The notes beneath the pieces are model-generated. The model saw only the letters and a list, made by a program, of their open reading frames with translations. It did no database searches and had not been told where the DNA came from. Positions 1-6,722 of a stretch of 14,557 nt of DNA are shown one piece after another. This stretch comes from Pseudomonadota bacterium. GTDB taxonomy: Bacteria; Pseudomonadota; Alphaproteobacteria; HIMB59; GCA-002718135. The translations under genes were made by a program, and so were the position numbers. Numbering within the stretch: the stretch's first letter is position 1; the number at the start of each line of letters is the position of its first letter. The stretch covers positions 1 through 14,557 of the forward strand of contig JAQBWI010000018.1 in the NCBI GenBank assembly GCA_027625355.1. Direction: 5' to 3'.

Positions 1-178
1 CAACACTAGAAGCATGAATCCAAATAAGTTCTTTTCCTAGGGGTTTTTGTAAATTGGTAAAACCAAATCTTTCTTTATACCTAATTTTATCTTCTTTTTT
101 GTTTAGAATTCTTATGAATGTGTTAATTTTTATTAGAGGTATTAGGAAGTAAGATATAATTTTATATAATTTATGCAT
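1..178 (-). CDS. waaA: 3-deoxy-D-manno-octulosonic acid (Kdo) transferase, N-terminal 59 codons; runs off the left edge
   Basis: Reading the minus strand from an ATG at 178-176 gives 59 uninterrupted codons to the window edge. The peptide starts MHKLYKIISYFLIPLI, a hydrophobic N-terminal anchor. It continues with a basic stretch containing KERFGF (35-40) and ends in LIWIHASSV (51-59). In WaaA/KdtA this stretch leads into the Gly-Glu that carries the catalytic base, here just beyond the edge. The enzyme is a membrane-associated GT-B glycosyltransferase that moves Kdo from CMP-Kdo onto lipid A precursor at the inner face of the cytoplasmic membrane. The start overlaps the stop of the upstream acyltransferase gene by 8 bases (ATGCATAA), which suggests translational coupling in one lipid A operon. 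Only the N-terminal region is visible, so the number of Kdo residues added cannot be judged. The family call rests on the N-terminal signature and on the neighbours. Confidence 0.85.
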   Translation of the reverse strand, partial: MHKLYKIISYFLIPLIKINTFIRILNKKEDKIRYKERFGFTNLQKPLGKELIWIHASSV

Positions 179-842
179 CAGTTTCGATTTTAGCTTTTTC
201 TACACAAATGTTTAATTCTTTTTCTAGTATGTTTTTATACTCTTCAATTTCATTGTTAGTACAATTTTTTGGTATGGCGATTGCTTTCCCCCATACAAAG
301 GCACTCTTAGAAAAAGGTTTAGTAATTAAAAAGGAATCCCATGATTTTAATGTTTTATATTTGGATGAGGCAAACCCAACAGGAATAATTGGGACTTGAG
401 TAGCTTTTGATATTTTAATTATACCGTCTGAGACTTTTTGATTTGGCCCTCTTGGCCCATCTGGAGTTATGCCGATATATTGTGAATTTTTTAACAATGT
501 AAAAACAGGTTTAAGAGATATTGATTTTTCATTTGAGGATGTGGGAATGTTATTAAGTTTAAAATATTTTCCAACTATTGCACCAAATCGTCCATCACTA
601 TGACCAGATGCTAGGATATTAATTTTAGTTTCAGACTTCCAACAATAACTTATCATCATTAACTGACTATGCCAGAATGCTAAAATAAATGGTTTATTAT
701 TTTTCCAGAAAAATTGCGGTGTTTCTATATTTTTAATAATTATGGATGAAGTTACCGCTACCAATTTAATATATATGACACTAACTAATGCTAGTAATTG
801 TTGTATAAAATAATTCTTTATTATTTTTTTTTTAATTTTCAT
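171..842 (-). CDS. DUF374 / lysophospholipid acyltransferase-like protein, probably a lipid A acyltransferase
   Basis: This 223-residue protein has the layout of the DUF374 family. A hydrophobic N-terminal segment (about 13-36) is followed by FWHSQ (56-60), GHSDGRFGA (80-88) with the His and Asp expected of the acyltransferase site, and TPDGPRGP (126-133), the most diagnostic family motif. A further conserved hydrophobic strand, PIIPVGFA, lies at 151-158. DUF374 proteins are membrane-bound acyltransferases. The family includes LpxJ, a late lipid A acyltransferase described in Helicobacter and Campylobacter, and members commonly sit beside waaA in alphaproteobacteria. Here the gene lies between an msbA-like exporter, overlapping its end by 11 bases (ATGAAAATTAA), and waaA, overlapping its start by 8 bases. 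A role in adding a secondary acyl chain to lipid A is therefore a reasonable inference, but the substrate and acyl donor cannot be read from the sequence. Another glycerolipid acylation role is possible. Confidence 0.82.
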   Translation of the reverse strand: MKIKKKIIKNYFIQQLLALVSVIYIKLVAVTSSIIIKNIETPQFFWKNNKPFILAFWHSQLMMISYCWKSETKINILASGHSDGRFGAIVGKYFKLNNIPTSSNEKSISLKPVFTLLKNSQYIGITPDGPRGPNQKVSDGIIKISKATQVPIIPVGFASSKYKTLKSWDSFLITKPFSKSAFVWGKAIAIPKNCTNNEIEEYKNILEKELNICVEKAKIETDA

Positions 843-2583
843 TTGATTTTTCTTGCAATTGTAATTTTTTGTAAACTGCAGAATGTTCCATCAAATGTTC
901 ATGATTGCCTTTATTTTCAATTTTACCATTTTCAATTGTGAAAATAATATCCGCATCTTTAATCGTACTTAACCTATGAGCAATTATGATTGTAGTTTTG
1001 TCTTTCATTAATTCATCTAGTGCTTTCTGTATTTCTCTTTCAGTTAAATTGTCTAAAGATGATGTGGCCTCGTCCATAACTAAGATTGGTGCGTTTTTAA
1101 TTAACGCTCTTGCAATTGCTATTCTTTGTCTTTGTCCACCTGATAATTTTATTCCACTTTCTCCAACAACCGTATGTAATTTCTCAGGTAGTTGATCTGC
1201 AAATTTACTAACGCCTGATAGCTTTGCTATTTCTTGAATTTTCTTATCGTCAGAAGACATGTTACCATATCTAATATTATCCAATATACTCTCATTAAAT
1301 AAAAGGGTTTCTTGTGTGATTAGCGAAATATTTTCCCTTAAATCAAAAAGAGATAGCGATTTAATATTATGATTATCAATTTTAATATCACCAGAATAAT
1401 CATCATAAAATCTAAGCAATAGATTTATTAATGTTGATTTTCCACTTCCTGACAAACCAACAAAAGCAGTTTTTTTGCCAGACTCAATTGTTAGATTGAT
1501 ACTTTCTAAAATATTTTTTTCTTCAAAAGAGAAACTAATATTATTAAATTCAATATTTCCATTTAAATTAATATTTTTAGACTCTAAATGTTTTTCTGAC
1601 TTATCTTTTGATGTATCTAGCAACAAAAAAATTCTTTCTGCACCTGCTAATCCTTCTTGAACACTTATGTTAAGATTGCCAAGAGCTTTGACAGGCTGAT
1701 ACGCTAATAGGAGACTTACTAGAAAACTCATAAATTGACCTGTTGTCATGGTTTCATTTAAAACAAATACTCCCCCTGCATAAATTGATACAGCAACAGC
1801 TAAACTTCCAATAAACTCCATTAATGGGCTTAATCTATTACTTATAAAAGCTGATCGGATGAAATTTCTTTTTATATATTCTATATTATTAAAAGCTCTT
1901 TTCTTCTCGAAATCTTCTCTATTGTAAGCTTTAACTTGGCGTATTCCTTTTATGCTTTCAGATAATACATTAGAAAATTTTGCAATTTCATTCTGTATTT
2001 CATAAGTAATTTTTCTTATACTTTTTCCAATTTTTTTTATTGGCCAAATTGCTAAAGGAAAAGCAAAGAATGCAAAAAGTGTTAAAGACCAACTTTGATA
2101 GAACATATTACCCAGTAAAAAAACCATTACTAATATATCTTTGATTACAGCAGTAACTGATTTTACAATTGCCATTCTTAAATAATATGTGTCATTAATT
2201 AATCTAGATATCAGGTTCCCTGATTTAGAATCATTAAAATAAGTTAAATTTAGATACATTAGTTTTTCAAACATTTGTGATTGCAGTTTTGCAATGATGG
2301 AATGTGCCACTTTACTCATTTGATAAGAGTGAGTGTAAGTTGCTAATCCTTTGCATAAAGTTACTAAAATGATGGCAATTGGAATTAAAAATAACATATC
2401 TTTATTTCCCTTAATTAAAACCTCATCTAGTGCAGGTTGTACTAACCAAGCATGTAAACCTGTAGCACCAGCTGAAATTATCATCATTAATAAAGCAATA
2501 AAGATTGTAATTTTATGACTTAATAAATAATTATTAATAAGGCGTGAAATAACAGAATTTTTATTTACGTTGAAATATCCCAT
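832..2583 (-). CDS. msbA: MsbA-like ABC exporter (fused transmembrane and ATPase domains), probable lipid A flippase
   Basis: This 583-residue half-transporter has an N-terminal exporter membrane domain (about 20-310, six helices) and a C-terminal ATPase domain. The ATPase shows Walker A GLSGSGKST (376-384), the Q-loop glutamine in LITQE (Q424), the signature LSGGQ (480-484), Walker B ILVMDE (500-505), the D-loop SSLD (508-511) and the H-loop histidine in AHRLST (H536). All catalytic residues are present and the length matches MsbA (about 580). The family works as a homodimer in the inner membrane. MsbA flips core lipid A from the cytoplasmic to the periplasmic leaflet. The next two genes downstream, a DUF374 acyltransferase and waaA, make lipid A the most likely cargo. 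The ATG lies 4 bases after the ubiA stop, so the two are almost certainly cotranscribed. Exporters of this type can also carry other lipids or peptides, so the substrate is inferred from context. Confidence 0.88.
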   Translation of the reverse strand: MGYFNVNKNSVISRLINNYLLSHKITIFIALLMMIISAGATGLHAWLVQPALDEVLIKGNKDMLFLIPIAIILVTLCKGLATYTHSYQMSKVAHSIIAKLQSQMFEKLMYLNLTYFNDSKSGNLISRLINDTYYLRMAIVKSVTAVIKDILVMVFLLGNMFYQSWSLTLFAFFAFPLAIWPIKKIGKSIRKITYEIQNEIAKFSNVLSESIKGIRQVKAYNREDFEKKRAFNNIEYIKRNFIRSAFISNRLSPLMEFIGSLAVAVSIYAGGVFVLNETMTTGQFMSFLVSLLLAYQPVKALGNLNISVQEGLAGAERIFLLLDTSKDKSEKHLESKNINLNGNIEFNNISFSFEEKNILESINLTIESGKKTAFVGLSGSGKSTLINLLLRFYDDYSGDIKIDNHNIKSLSLFDLRENISLITQETLLFNESILDNIRYGNMSSDDKKIQEIAKLSGVSKFADQLPEKLHTVVGESGIKLSGGQRQRIAIARALIKNAPILVMDEATSSLDNLTEREIQKALDELMKDKTTIIIAHRLSTIKDADIIFTIENGKIENKGNHEHLMEHSAVYKKLQLQEKSNEN

Positions 2584-2587
2584 GTTT

Positions 2588-3448
2588 TTAAAAGCTCAGT
2601 AAATATAGAAAAATAATAGCACCAAAAACGTTGTTTTGGCGGAATTTTTTTCCAGAATTTTGTTCAGATTTATGATCCCACTTTAATATATTAGCAATAA
2701 TATAGATAAAGATACACAAATACACTAGCAGTTTAAGAATTTCAAAAGTTTGATGTAATGTCAAGTAACCAATCATGATTAGCATTAAGGCATAAGAAGT
2801 TATGACTAAATATTTACCATTATCTTCAAATAGAACAGCTGTTGATTTTATACTATTTTTCTTATCATCTGTTAAATCTTGATAAGCATAAATTGTATCA
2901 TATCCAATAGTCCATAAAACACACGCTAGATATAAAATTAAATATTCTTTTGTTATAGTTCCGTAAAATTCTACTGAACAAATTATTACCCCCCAATTAA
3001 AAATGATACCAAGAAATAATTGAGGCCAAAAAGTTATACGTTTCATTAATGGATAAAGTACAATTAAAGGAGTACACAAGAACCCTACTAAAACAGTTTC
3101 AGTTTTAAATTGTAATAAAATTAATAACCCAATAACTAAAAGCACAAATAAAAAAATAATTGCATTAAAATTAGTTATTTTTTTTGATGCAAGGGGTCTT
3201 GTTGCTGTTCTTTCAATTTTAGAATCTATATCTTGATCAATTAAATCATTAATGATGCAACCGGCACTTCTCATGATCACTGATCCAATAATAAAAATAA
3301 TATAGTAGCCAAGCAAATATTGTTCAGAAAATTCTAAGTAAGCAATAGAAAACCAACAGGGCCATAGCAGAAGCATGAATCCTATAGGCTTATTTAATCG
3401 AATTAATTCAAAATAATTATGTATTTTTTCAGGAAATATTTTATCCAT
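2588..3448 (-). CDS. ubiA: 4-hydroxybenzoate polyprenyltransferase
   Basis: UbiA attaches the polyprenyl tail to 4-hydroxybenzoate, the membrane-committing step of ubiquinone synthesis. The 286-residue protein is almost entirely hydrophobic, with eight to nine membrane segments. It carries both Asp-rich prenyl diphosphate/Mg2+ sites: NDLIDQDID (67-75), followed by ERTATRPL, and DTIYAYQDLTDD (184-195). The N-terminal RLNKPIG (17-23) and the C-terminal FRQNNVFG (269-276) match the UbiA subfamily rather than the heme O synthases, one of which (ctaB) occurs in this same window with different motifs. Length is normal for the family (about 290). It is the first gene of the minus-strand cluster, followed after 4 bases by the msbA-like exporter. 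It diverges from rsmE across a very short spacer, an arrangement seen in many alphaproteobacteria. The start is an ATG with no evident Shine-Dalgarno sequence, in keeping with a very short leader. Confidence 0.93.
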   Translation of the reverse strand: MDKIFPEKIHNYFELIRLNKPIGFMLLLWPCWFSIAYLEFSEQYLLGYYIIFIIGSVIMRSAGCIINDLIDQDIDSKIERTATRPLASKKITNFNAIIFLFVLLVIGLLILLQFKTETVLVGFLCTPLIVLYPLMKRITFWPQLFLGIIFNWGVIICSVEFYGTITKEYLILYLACVLWTIGYDTIYAYQDLTDDKKNSIKSTAVLFEDNGKYLVITSYALMLIMIGYLTLHQTFEILKLLVYLCIFIYIIANILKWDHKSEQNSGKKFRQNNVFGAIIFLYLLSF

Positions 3449-3460
3449 CTTGATATAAAG

Positions 3461-3468
3461 ATTATAAT
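3461..3468. promoter_or_regulatory. Possible symmetric bidirectional -10 element between ubiA and rsmE
   Basis: The octamer ATTATAAT is its own reverse complement, so TATAAT can be read on the plus strand (3463-3468) and on the minus strand (3466-3461). Transcription starting about 7 bases downstream would begin near 3475 toward rsmE (leader of roughly 15 bases) and near 3454 toward ubiA (leader of roughly 6 bases). No convincing -35 box is visible for either direction. The spacer has to hold promoters for two divergent genes in about 40 bases, which makes sharing plausible. In DNA this AT-rich such octamers also arise by chance, so confidence is low. Confidence 0.3.
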
Positions 3469-3491
3469 AATAATTCTAATACCCTAATGTG

Positions 3492-4244
3492 ATGAAAAAG
3501 TCTAAAACCCGATTGTTTATAGAAAAAAAGATCTCTCAAAACTTAATGATATATATTAAGGAAAAACAGCATCATTTTCTCAAAAATGTTCTCAGGGTTA
3601 AATTAAATGATGCAATCAATTTATTTGATGGAGTTACAGGAGAGTGGAGATCACATGTTATTTCAATTTCAAAAGATAAAACAGCTTTAAAGATTGAAAA
3701 AAAAATTAGAGAATTTGAAACACAGCCTGATATTTGGTTAATATTTGCTCCAATTAAATTATTTCGCTTAAATATTATAATACAAAAAGCAGTAGAGTTA
3801 GGTGTTTCAAAGTTTATCCCATGTAAAACTGAATTTTCAAATTTTGATAAATTAAATTATAAAAATTTAGAACTAAATGCTATTGAAGCTGCTCAACAAT
3901 GTGAAAGATTAGATGTCCCAAAAATAGAAAAAATTATTAATTTATATATGATGATAAAAGAATTGCCAGATGATCGCGCTCTAGTGTTTTGTGATGAGTC
4001 AGATACTAATCTCCCCTCTATATATGATGAGTTGAGATCAAATTTAAATAATTATTTAAAATGGTCCGTAATTATCGGTCCTGAAGGTGGCTTTAGTATT
4101 GAGGAGAGAGAATTAATTAAAAAACAAAAAAACGTTCTGCACGTGACATTGGGTTCAAGAATATTGAGATCTGATACAGCTGCAATTTCTTCTTTATTTT
4201 GTATACAATCTATGGTTGATAAGCGACAACCTGTCCTAAAATAA
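3492..4244 (+). CDS. rsmE: 16S rRNA (uracil-1498 N3)-methyltransferase
   Basis: RsmE methylates N3 of U1498 of 16S rRNA in the 30S decoding region, using S-adenosylmethionine. The 250-residue protein has an N-terminal PUA-like RNA-binding part with the typical RLFIE opening (7-11) and HHFLKNVLRVK. Its C-terminal SPOUT (trefoil knot) domain shows KAVELGV (99-105), EAAQQCER (132-139), the SAM-binding IIGPEGGF (194-201) and LGSRILRSDTAA (220-231). The last two motifs identify the family on their own. Two start codons are adjacent, GTG at 3489 and ATG at 3492. I chose the ATG because it is the stronger codon and neither has a Shine-Dalgarno sequence; the choice changes one residue. The gene diverges from ubiA and is followed after 61 bases by the cytochrome oxidase cluster. 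It may be transcribed alone or read through into that cluster. Confidence 0.95.
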   Translation: MKKSKTRLFIEKKISQNLMIYIKEKQHHFLKNVLRVKLNDAINLFDGVTGEWRSHVISISKDKTALKIEKKIREFETQPDIWLIFAPIKLFRLNIIIQKAVELGVSKFIPCKTEFSNFDKLNYKNLELNAIEAAQQCERLDVPKIEKIINLYMMIKELPDDRALVFCDESDTNLPSIYDELRSNLNNYLKWSVIIGPEGGFSIEERELIKKQKNVLHVTLGSRILRSDTAAISSLFCIQSMVDKRQPVLK

Positions 4245-4249
4245 ACCCA

Positions 4250-4267
4250 AGTTTAATTGCTTAAACT
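4250..4267. promoter_or_regulatory. Perfect 7-base dyad in the rsmE-ctaC gap (operator or weak hairpin)
   Basis: AGTTTAATTGCTTAAACT is a perfect inverted repeat with 7-base arms around TTGC. It starts 6 bases after the rsmE stop and ends 38 bases before the ctaC start. No T-run follows, and the arms contain only one G-C pair each, so it is a poor intrinsic terminator. It is better viewed as a possible regulator-binding dyad ahead of the oxidase operon. It does not match the FNR-type consensus I would look for at an oxidase promoter. Chance occurrence in AT-rich DNA is possible. Confidence 0.35.
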
Positions 4268-4283
4268 ACTGATAATTTAAAAA

Positions 4284-4289
4284 TATAGT
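4284..4289 (+). promoter_or_regulatory. Possible -10 element of the cytochrome oxidase operon
   Basis: TATAGT sits 16 bases before the ctaC ATG, followed directly by more TATA-type sequence. It would give a leader of about 10 bases. A TTGCTT at 4257-4262 is 21 bases upstream, too far for a standard -35 partner, so the assignment is tentative. The ctaC start also lacks a Shine-Dalgarno sequence, which would agree with a very short leader. Confidence 0.2.
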
Positions 4290-4305
4290 ATATATACATT
4301 CAAAA

Positions 4306-5106
4306 ATGAAAATATTTCTATCTCTTGTTTCGATATTTATTAGTTTGCCAGTTTTATCGAACGGTGCAACTGATTGGCAATTAGGCTTTCAAGAGCCAGC
4401 AAGCCCTGTAATGCAGAGTGTTTTTGATCTGCATAACTTTGTTCTAATAATGATGACAGCAATTACAGTTTTCGTACTATTCTTGCTAATTTATGTATCC
4501 ATACGTTTTCGAAAAAAAGCAAACCCAACACCTTCAAAAAGAACTCACAATGCTCTTTTAGAAACATTGTGGACGGCTATCCCAGTAGTAATATTAATAT
4601 TTATGGCTGTTCCGTCATTTAAACTTCTCTATGAGCAAGATGTAATTCCAGAAGCTGATATGACAATAAAAGTTATTGGCCATCAATGGTACTGGGAATA
4701 TCAATATCCTGAACATGATGATCTGTCTTTTGAAAGTTATCTAATTCCTGAGGAAGAATTAAAGGAAGGGGAGCCTAGGTTACTTACTGTTGACAACAGA
4801 CTGGTATTACCGGTTAATAAAAATATTCACGTTTTAGTCACTGCTGGAGATGTTTTACATAGCTTTGCCATGCCTTCCCTTGGTGTGAAGAAAGATGCAG
4901 TACCTGGAAGATTAAATGAAACATGGATGAGAATTGACAGACCAGGGATTTATAGAGGTCAATGTTCAGAGATTTGTGGCACTGGACATGGGTATATGCC
5001 TGTAGTAATTGAGGCACTTAGTGAAGAAGAATTTGCTGCTTGGGTAAATGAAGCTAAAAATGAATTTGCAGAATTAAATAATAGAACAATTGCATTATCA
5101 AAATAG
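4306..5106 (+). CDS. ctaC: Cytochrome c oxidase subunit II (CuA subunit), aa3-type
   Basis: Subunit II accepts electrons from cytochrome c at its dinuclear CuA centre and passes them to heme a of subunit I. The 266-residue precursor opens with a signal peptide (about 1-20, ending near LSNGA). Two membrane helices follow (about 43-65 and 89-108) and then a periplasmic cupredoxin domain. The aromatic electron-entry region GHQWYWEYQY is at 125-134. The full set of CuA ligands is visible: H185 in VLHSFAMP, then C220, E222, C224, H228 and M231 in QCSEICGTGHGYM. There is no C-terminal cytochrome c domain, so this is the plain aa3 form. The gene opens the oxidase cluster. Its TAG stop overlaps the Shine-Dalgarno sequence of ctaD, which starts 9 bases on. 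Some database entries call it coxB. Confidence 0.97.
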   Translation: MKIFLSLVSIFISLPVLSNGATDWQLGFQEPASPVMQSVFDLHNFVLIMMTAITVFVLFLLIYVSIRFRKKANPTPSKRTHNALLETLWTAIPVVILIFMAVPSFKLLYEQDVIPEADMTIKVIGHQWYWEYQYPEHDDLSFESYLIPEEELKEGEPRLLTVDNRLVLPVNKNIHVLVTAGDVLHSFAMPSLGVKKDAVPGRLNETWMRIDRPGIYRGQCSEICGTGHGYMPVVIEALSEEEFAAWVNEAKNEFAELNNRTIALSK

Positions 5107-5109
5107 GAG
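5105..5109 (+). promoter_or_regulatory. Strong ribosome binding site of ctaD
   Basis: AGGAG lies 6 bases before the ctaD ATG and shares two bases with the ctaC stop codon. It is one of only two clear Shine-Dalgarno sequences I see in the window; the other precedes ctaG. This suggests that subunit I translation is deliberately strong, or independent of coupling to ctaC. Confidence 0.75.
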
Positions 5110-5115
5110 AAAATT

Positions 5116-6717
5116 ATGAGTTACGGAGAGTCTGTTAGTCACGATCACGATCATCACGATCACAAACCAGGCTTTATTAAACGTTGGTTTTTTTCTACTA
5201 ACCATAAAGACATAGGAACGCTATATATTATTTTCGCTTTGGTTGCCGGTTTAATTGGAGGTTTTTTCTCTCTTGTTATGAGAGCAGAATTGGCAGCTCC
5301 TGGATTAGATATTGTCGCAGATGGTCAAGCTTGGAATGTAATTATTACAGCCCATGGTTTGCTAATGGTTTTCTTTGTTGTTATGCCTGCATTGATAGGT
5401 GGTTTTGGTAATTGGTTTGTACCTTTAATGATCGGTGCACCTGATATGGCTTTCCCTAGAATGAATAATTTTAGTTTCTGGGTTCTTGTACCCGCTTTAG
5501 TACTTTTAATTGTCTCTGCTACTATTGGAACTGGTGCTGGAACAGGATGGACCATCTATCCACCATTATCTAATAAACTTGGTCATGCAGGACCTTCTGT
5601 TGATATGGCAATTTTTGCGCTCCACTTAGCTGGAGCCTCCTCAATACTAGGGGCAGTGAATTTCATTACAACTATTTTAAATATGAGAACCCCAGGAATG
5701 ACTATCCATAAGATGCCTCTTTTTGTATGGGCTATGTTAATCACAGCTTTCTTATTATTATTAGCTGTTCCTGTTCTAGCAGGAGCTATAACTATGCTTC
5801 TAACTGATAGAAATTTTGGTACTGCTTTTTTTAACCCTGCAGGTGGTGGAGATCCAGTTTTATTTCAACACTTATTTTGGTTTTTTGGACATCCAGAAGT
5901 TTATATTATGATTTTACCTGCTTTTGGAATTGTTAGCCAAGTTATCTCAACCTTTTCGAGAAAACCAGTGTTTGGTTATTTAGGAATGGTATACGCAATG
6001 GTATCTATTGGTTTTATTGGTTTTATTGTTTGGGCTCACCATATGTTTACAGTTGGTTTGAGTGCTGATTTAAGAGCATACTTTATGTTAGCCACTATTA
6101 TAATAGCCGTTCCTACTGGTATAAAAATTTTTAGTTGGATTGCAACAATGTGGGGTGGTTCATTAACTTTTGAAACTCCGATGTTATTCGCTATCGGATT
6201 TGTCTTTTTATTTACATTGGGTGGAGTAACCGGTGTAATTCTAGCCAATGCAGGAATTGATACTGTTATGCATGATACTTACTATGTCGTTGCTCATTTC
6301 CATTATGTTCTAAGTATGGGTGCTATGTTTGGTATATTTGCTGGAATTTATTATTGGTTTGGAAAAATGTCAGGACGACAATACAACGAATTTTTTGGAA
6401 AATTACACTTCTGGTTATTTTTTATAGGTGTTAATGTAACGTTCTTTCCTCAACATTTTTTAGGTTTAGCAGGGATGCCAAGACGTATCCCCGATTATCC
6501 TGATGCTTATGCAGGTTGGAATTTAGTTTCTACTTATGGATCTTACATCTCATTTGCAGCAACTTTAATATTCTTCTTCTCGATTGTTTACTCACTTTTC
6601 TTTGGAAAAAAAGCTGCAGCTAATCCATGGGGAGAAGGTGCTGACACATTAGAGTGGACTCTTTCATCACCTCCACCTTTCCACCAATTTGAGACTTTAC
6701 CAGAGTTTAAAGAATAA
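5116..6717 (+). CDS. ctaD: Cytochrome c oxidase subunit I (heme a, heme a3-CuB), type A1
   Basis: Subunit I reduces O2 to water and pumps protons. The 533-residue protein has the 12-helix heme-copper oxidase fold with every key residue present. Heme a ligands are H80 and H396, the heme a3 ligand is H394, and CuB ligands are H259, H308 and H309, with the cross-linking tyrosine Y263 in GHPEVY. Proton pathway residues are also intact: D110 and N117 in the GAPDMAFPRMN loop and E261 (D-pathway), and K337 (K-pathway). This identifies a type A1 proton-pumping enzyme. The N-terminus has a His/Asp-rich run (residues 9-16, HDHDHHDH) encoded by near-repeats of CACGAT. Similar cytoplasmic tails are frequent in alphaproteobacterial CtaD and are of uncertain role. 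A strong AGGAG site precedes the ATG, and ctaB follows after 5 bases. It is also named coxA. Confidence 0.98.
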   Translation: MSYGESVSHDHDHHDHKPGFIKRWFFSTNHKDIGTLYIIFALVAGLIGGFFSLVMRAELAAPGLDIVADGQAWNVIITAHGLLMVFFVVMPALIGGFGNWFVPLMIGAPDMAFPRMNNFSFWVLVPALVLLIVSATIGTGAGTGWTIYPPLSNKLGHAGPSVDMAIFALHLAGASSILGAVNFITTILNMRTPGMTIHKMPLFVWAMLITAFLLLLAVPVLAGAITMLLTDRNFGTAFFNPAGGGDPVLFQHLFWFFGHPEVYIMILPAFGIVSQVISTFSRKPVFGYLGMVYAMVSIGFIGFIVWAHHMFTVGLSADLRAYFMLATIIIAVPTGIKIFSWIATMWGGSLTFETPMLFAIGFVFLFTLGGVTGVILANAGIDTVMHDTYYVVAHFHYVLSMGAMFGIFAGIYYWFGKMSGRQYNEFFGKLHFWLFFIGVNVTFFPQHFLGLAGMPRRIPDYPDAYAGWNLVSTYGSYISFAATLIFFFSIVYSLFFGKKAAANPWGEGADTLEWTLSSPPPFHQFETLPEFKE

Positions 6718-6722
6718 GACTG

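Noticed and set aside
208..399. 63-codon plus-strand frame opposite the acyltransferase gene
   Set aside because: It lies wholly antisense to a well-supported DUF374 gene, has no recognisable family and no ribosome binding site; it is a shadow frame.
986..1660. Two plus-strand frames opposite the ATPase domain of the ABC exporter
   Set aside because: They are antisense to the Walker A, signature and Walker B coding region, whose codon constraint leaves open frames; no independent support.
12..3382. Shared AGCATGAATCC in waaA (12-22) and ubiA (about 3372-3382)
   Set aside because: It is an 11-base match between coding regions, in the same orientation but encoding unrelated peptides; it is best explained by chance.
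5325..6248. Two minus-strand frames inside ctaD
   Set aside because: They are antisense to highly conserved subunit I sequence and do not resemble any protein.
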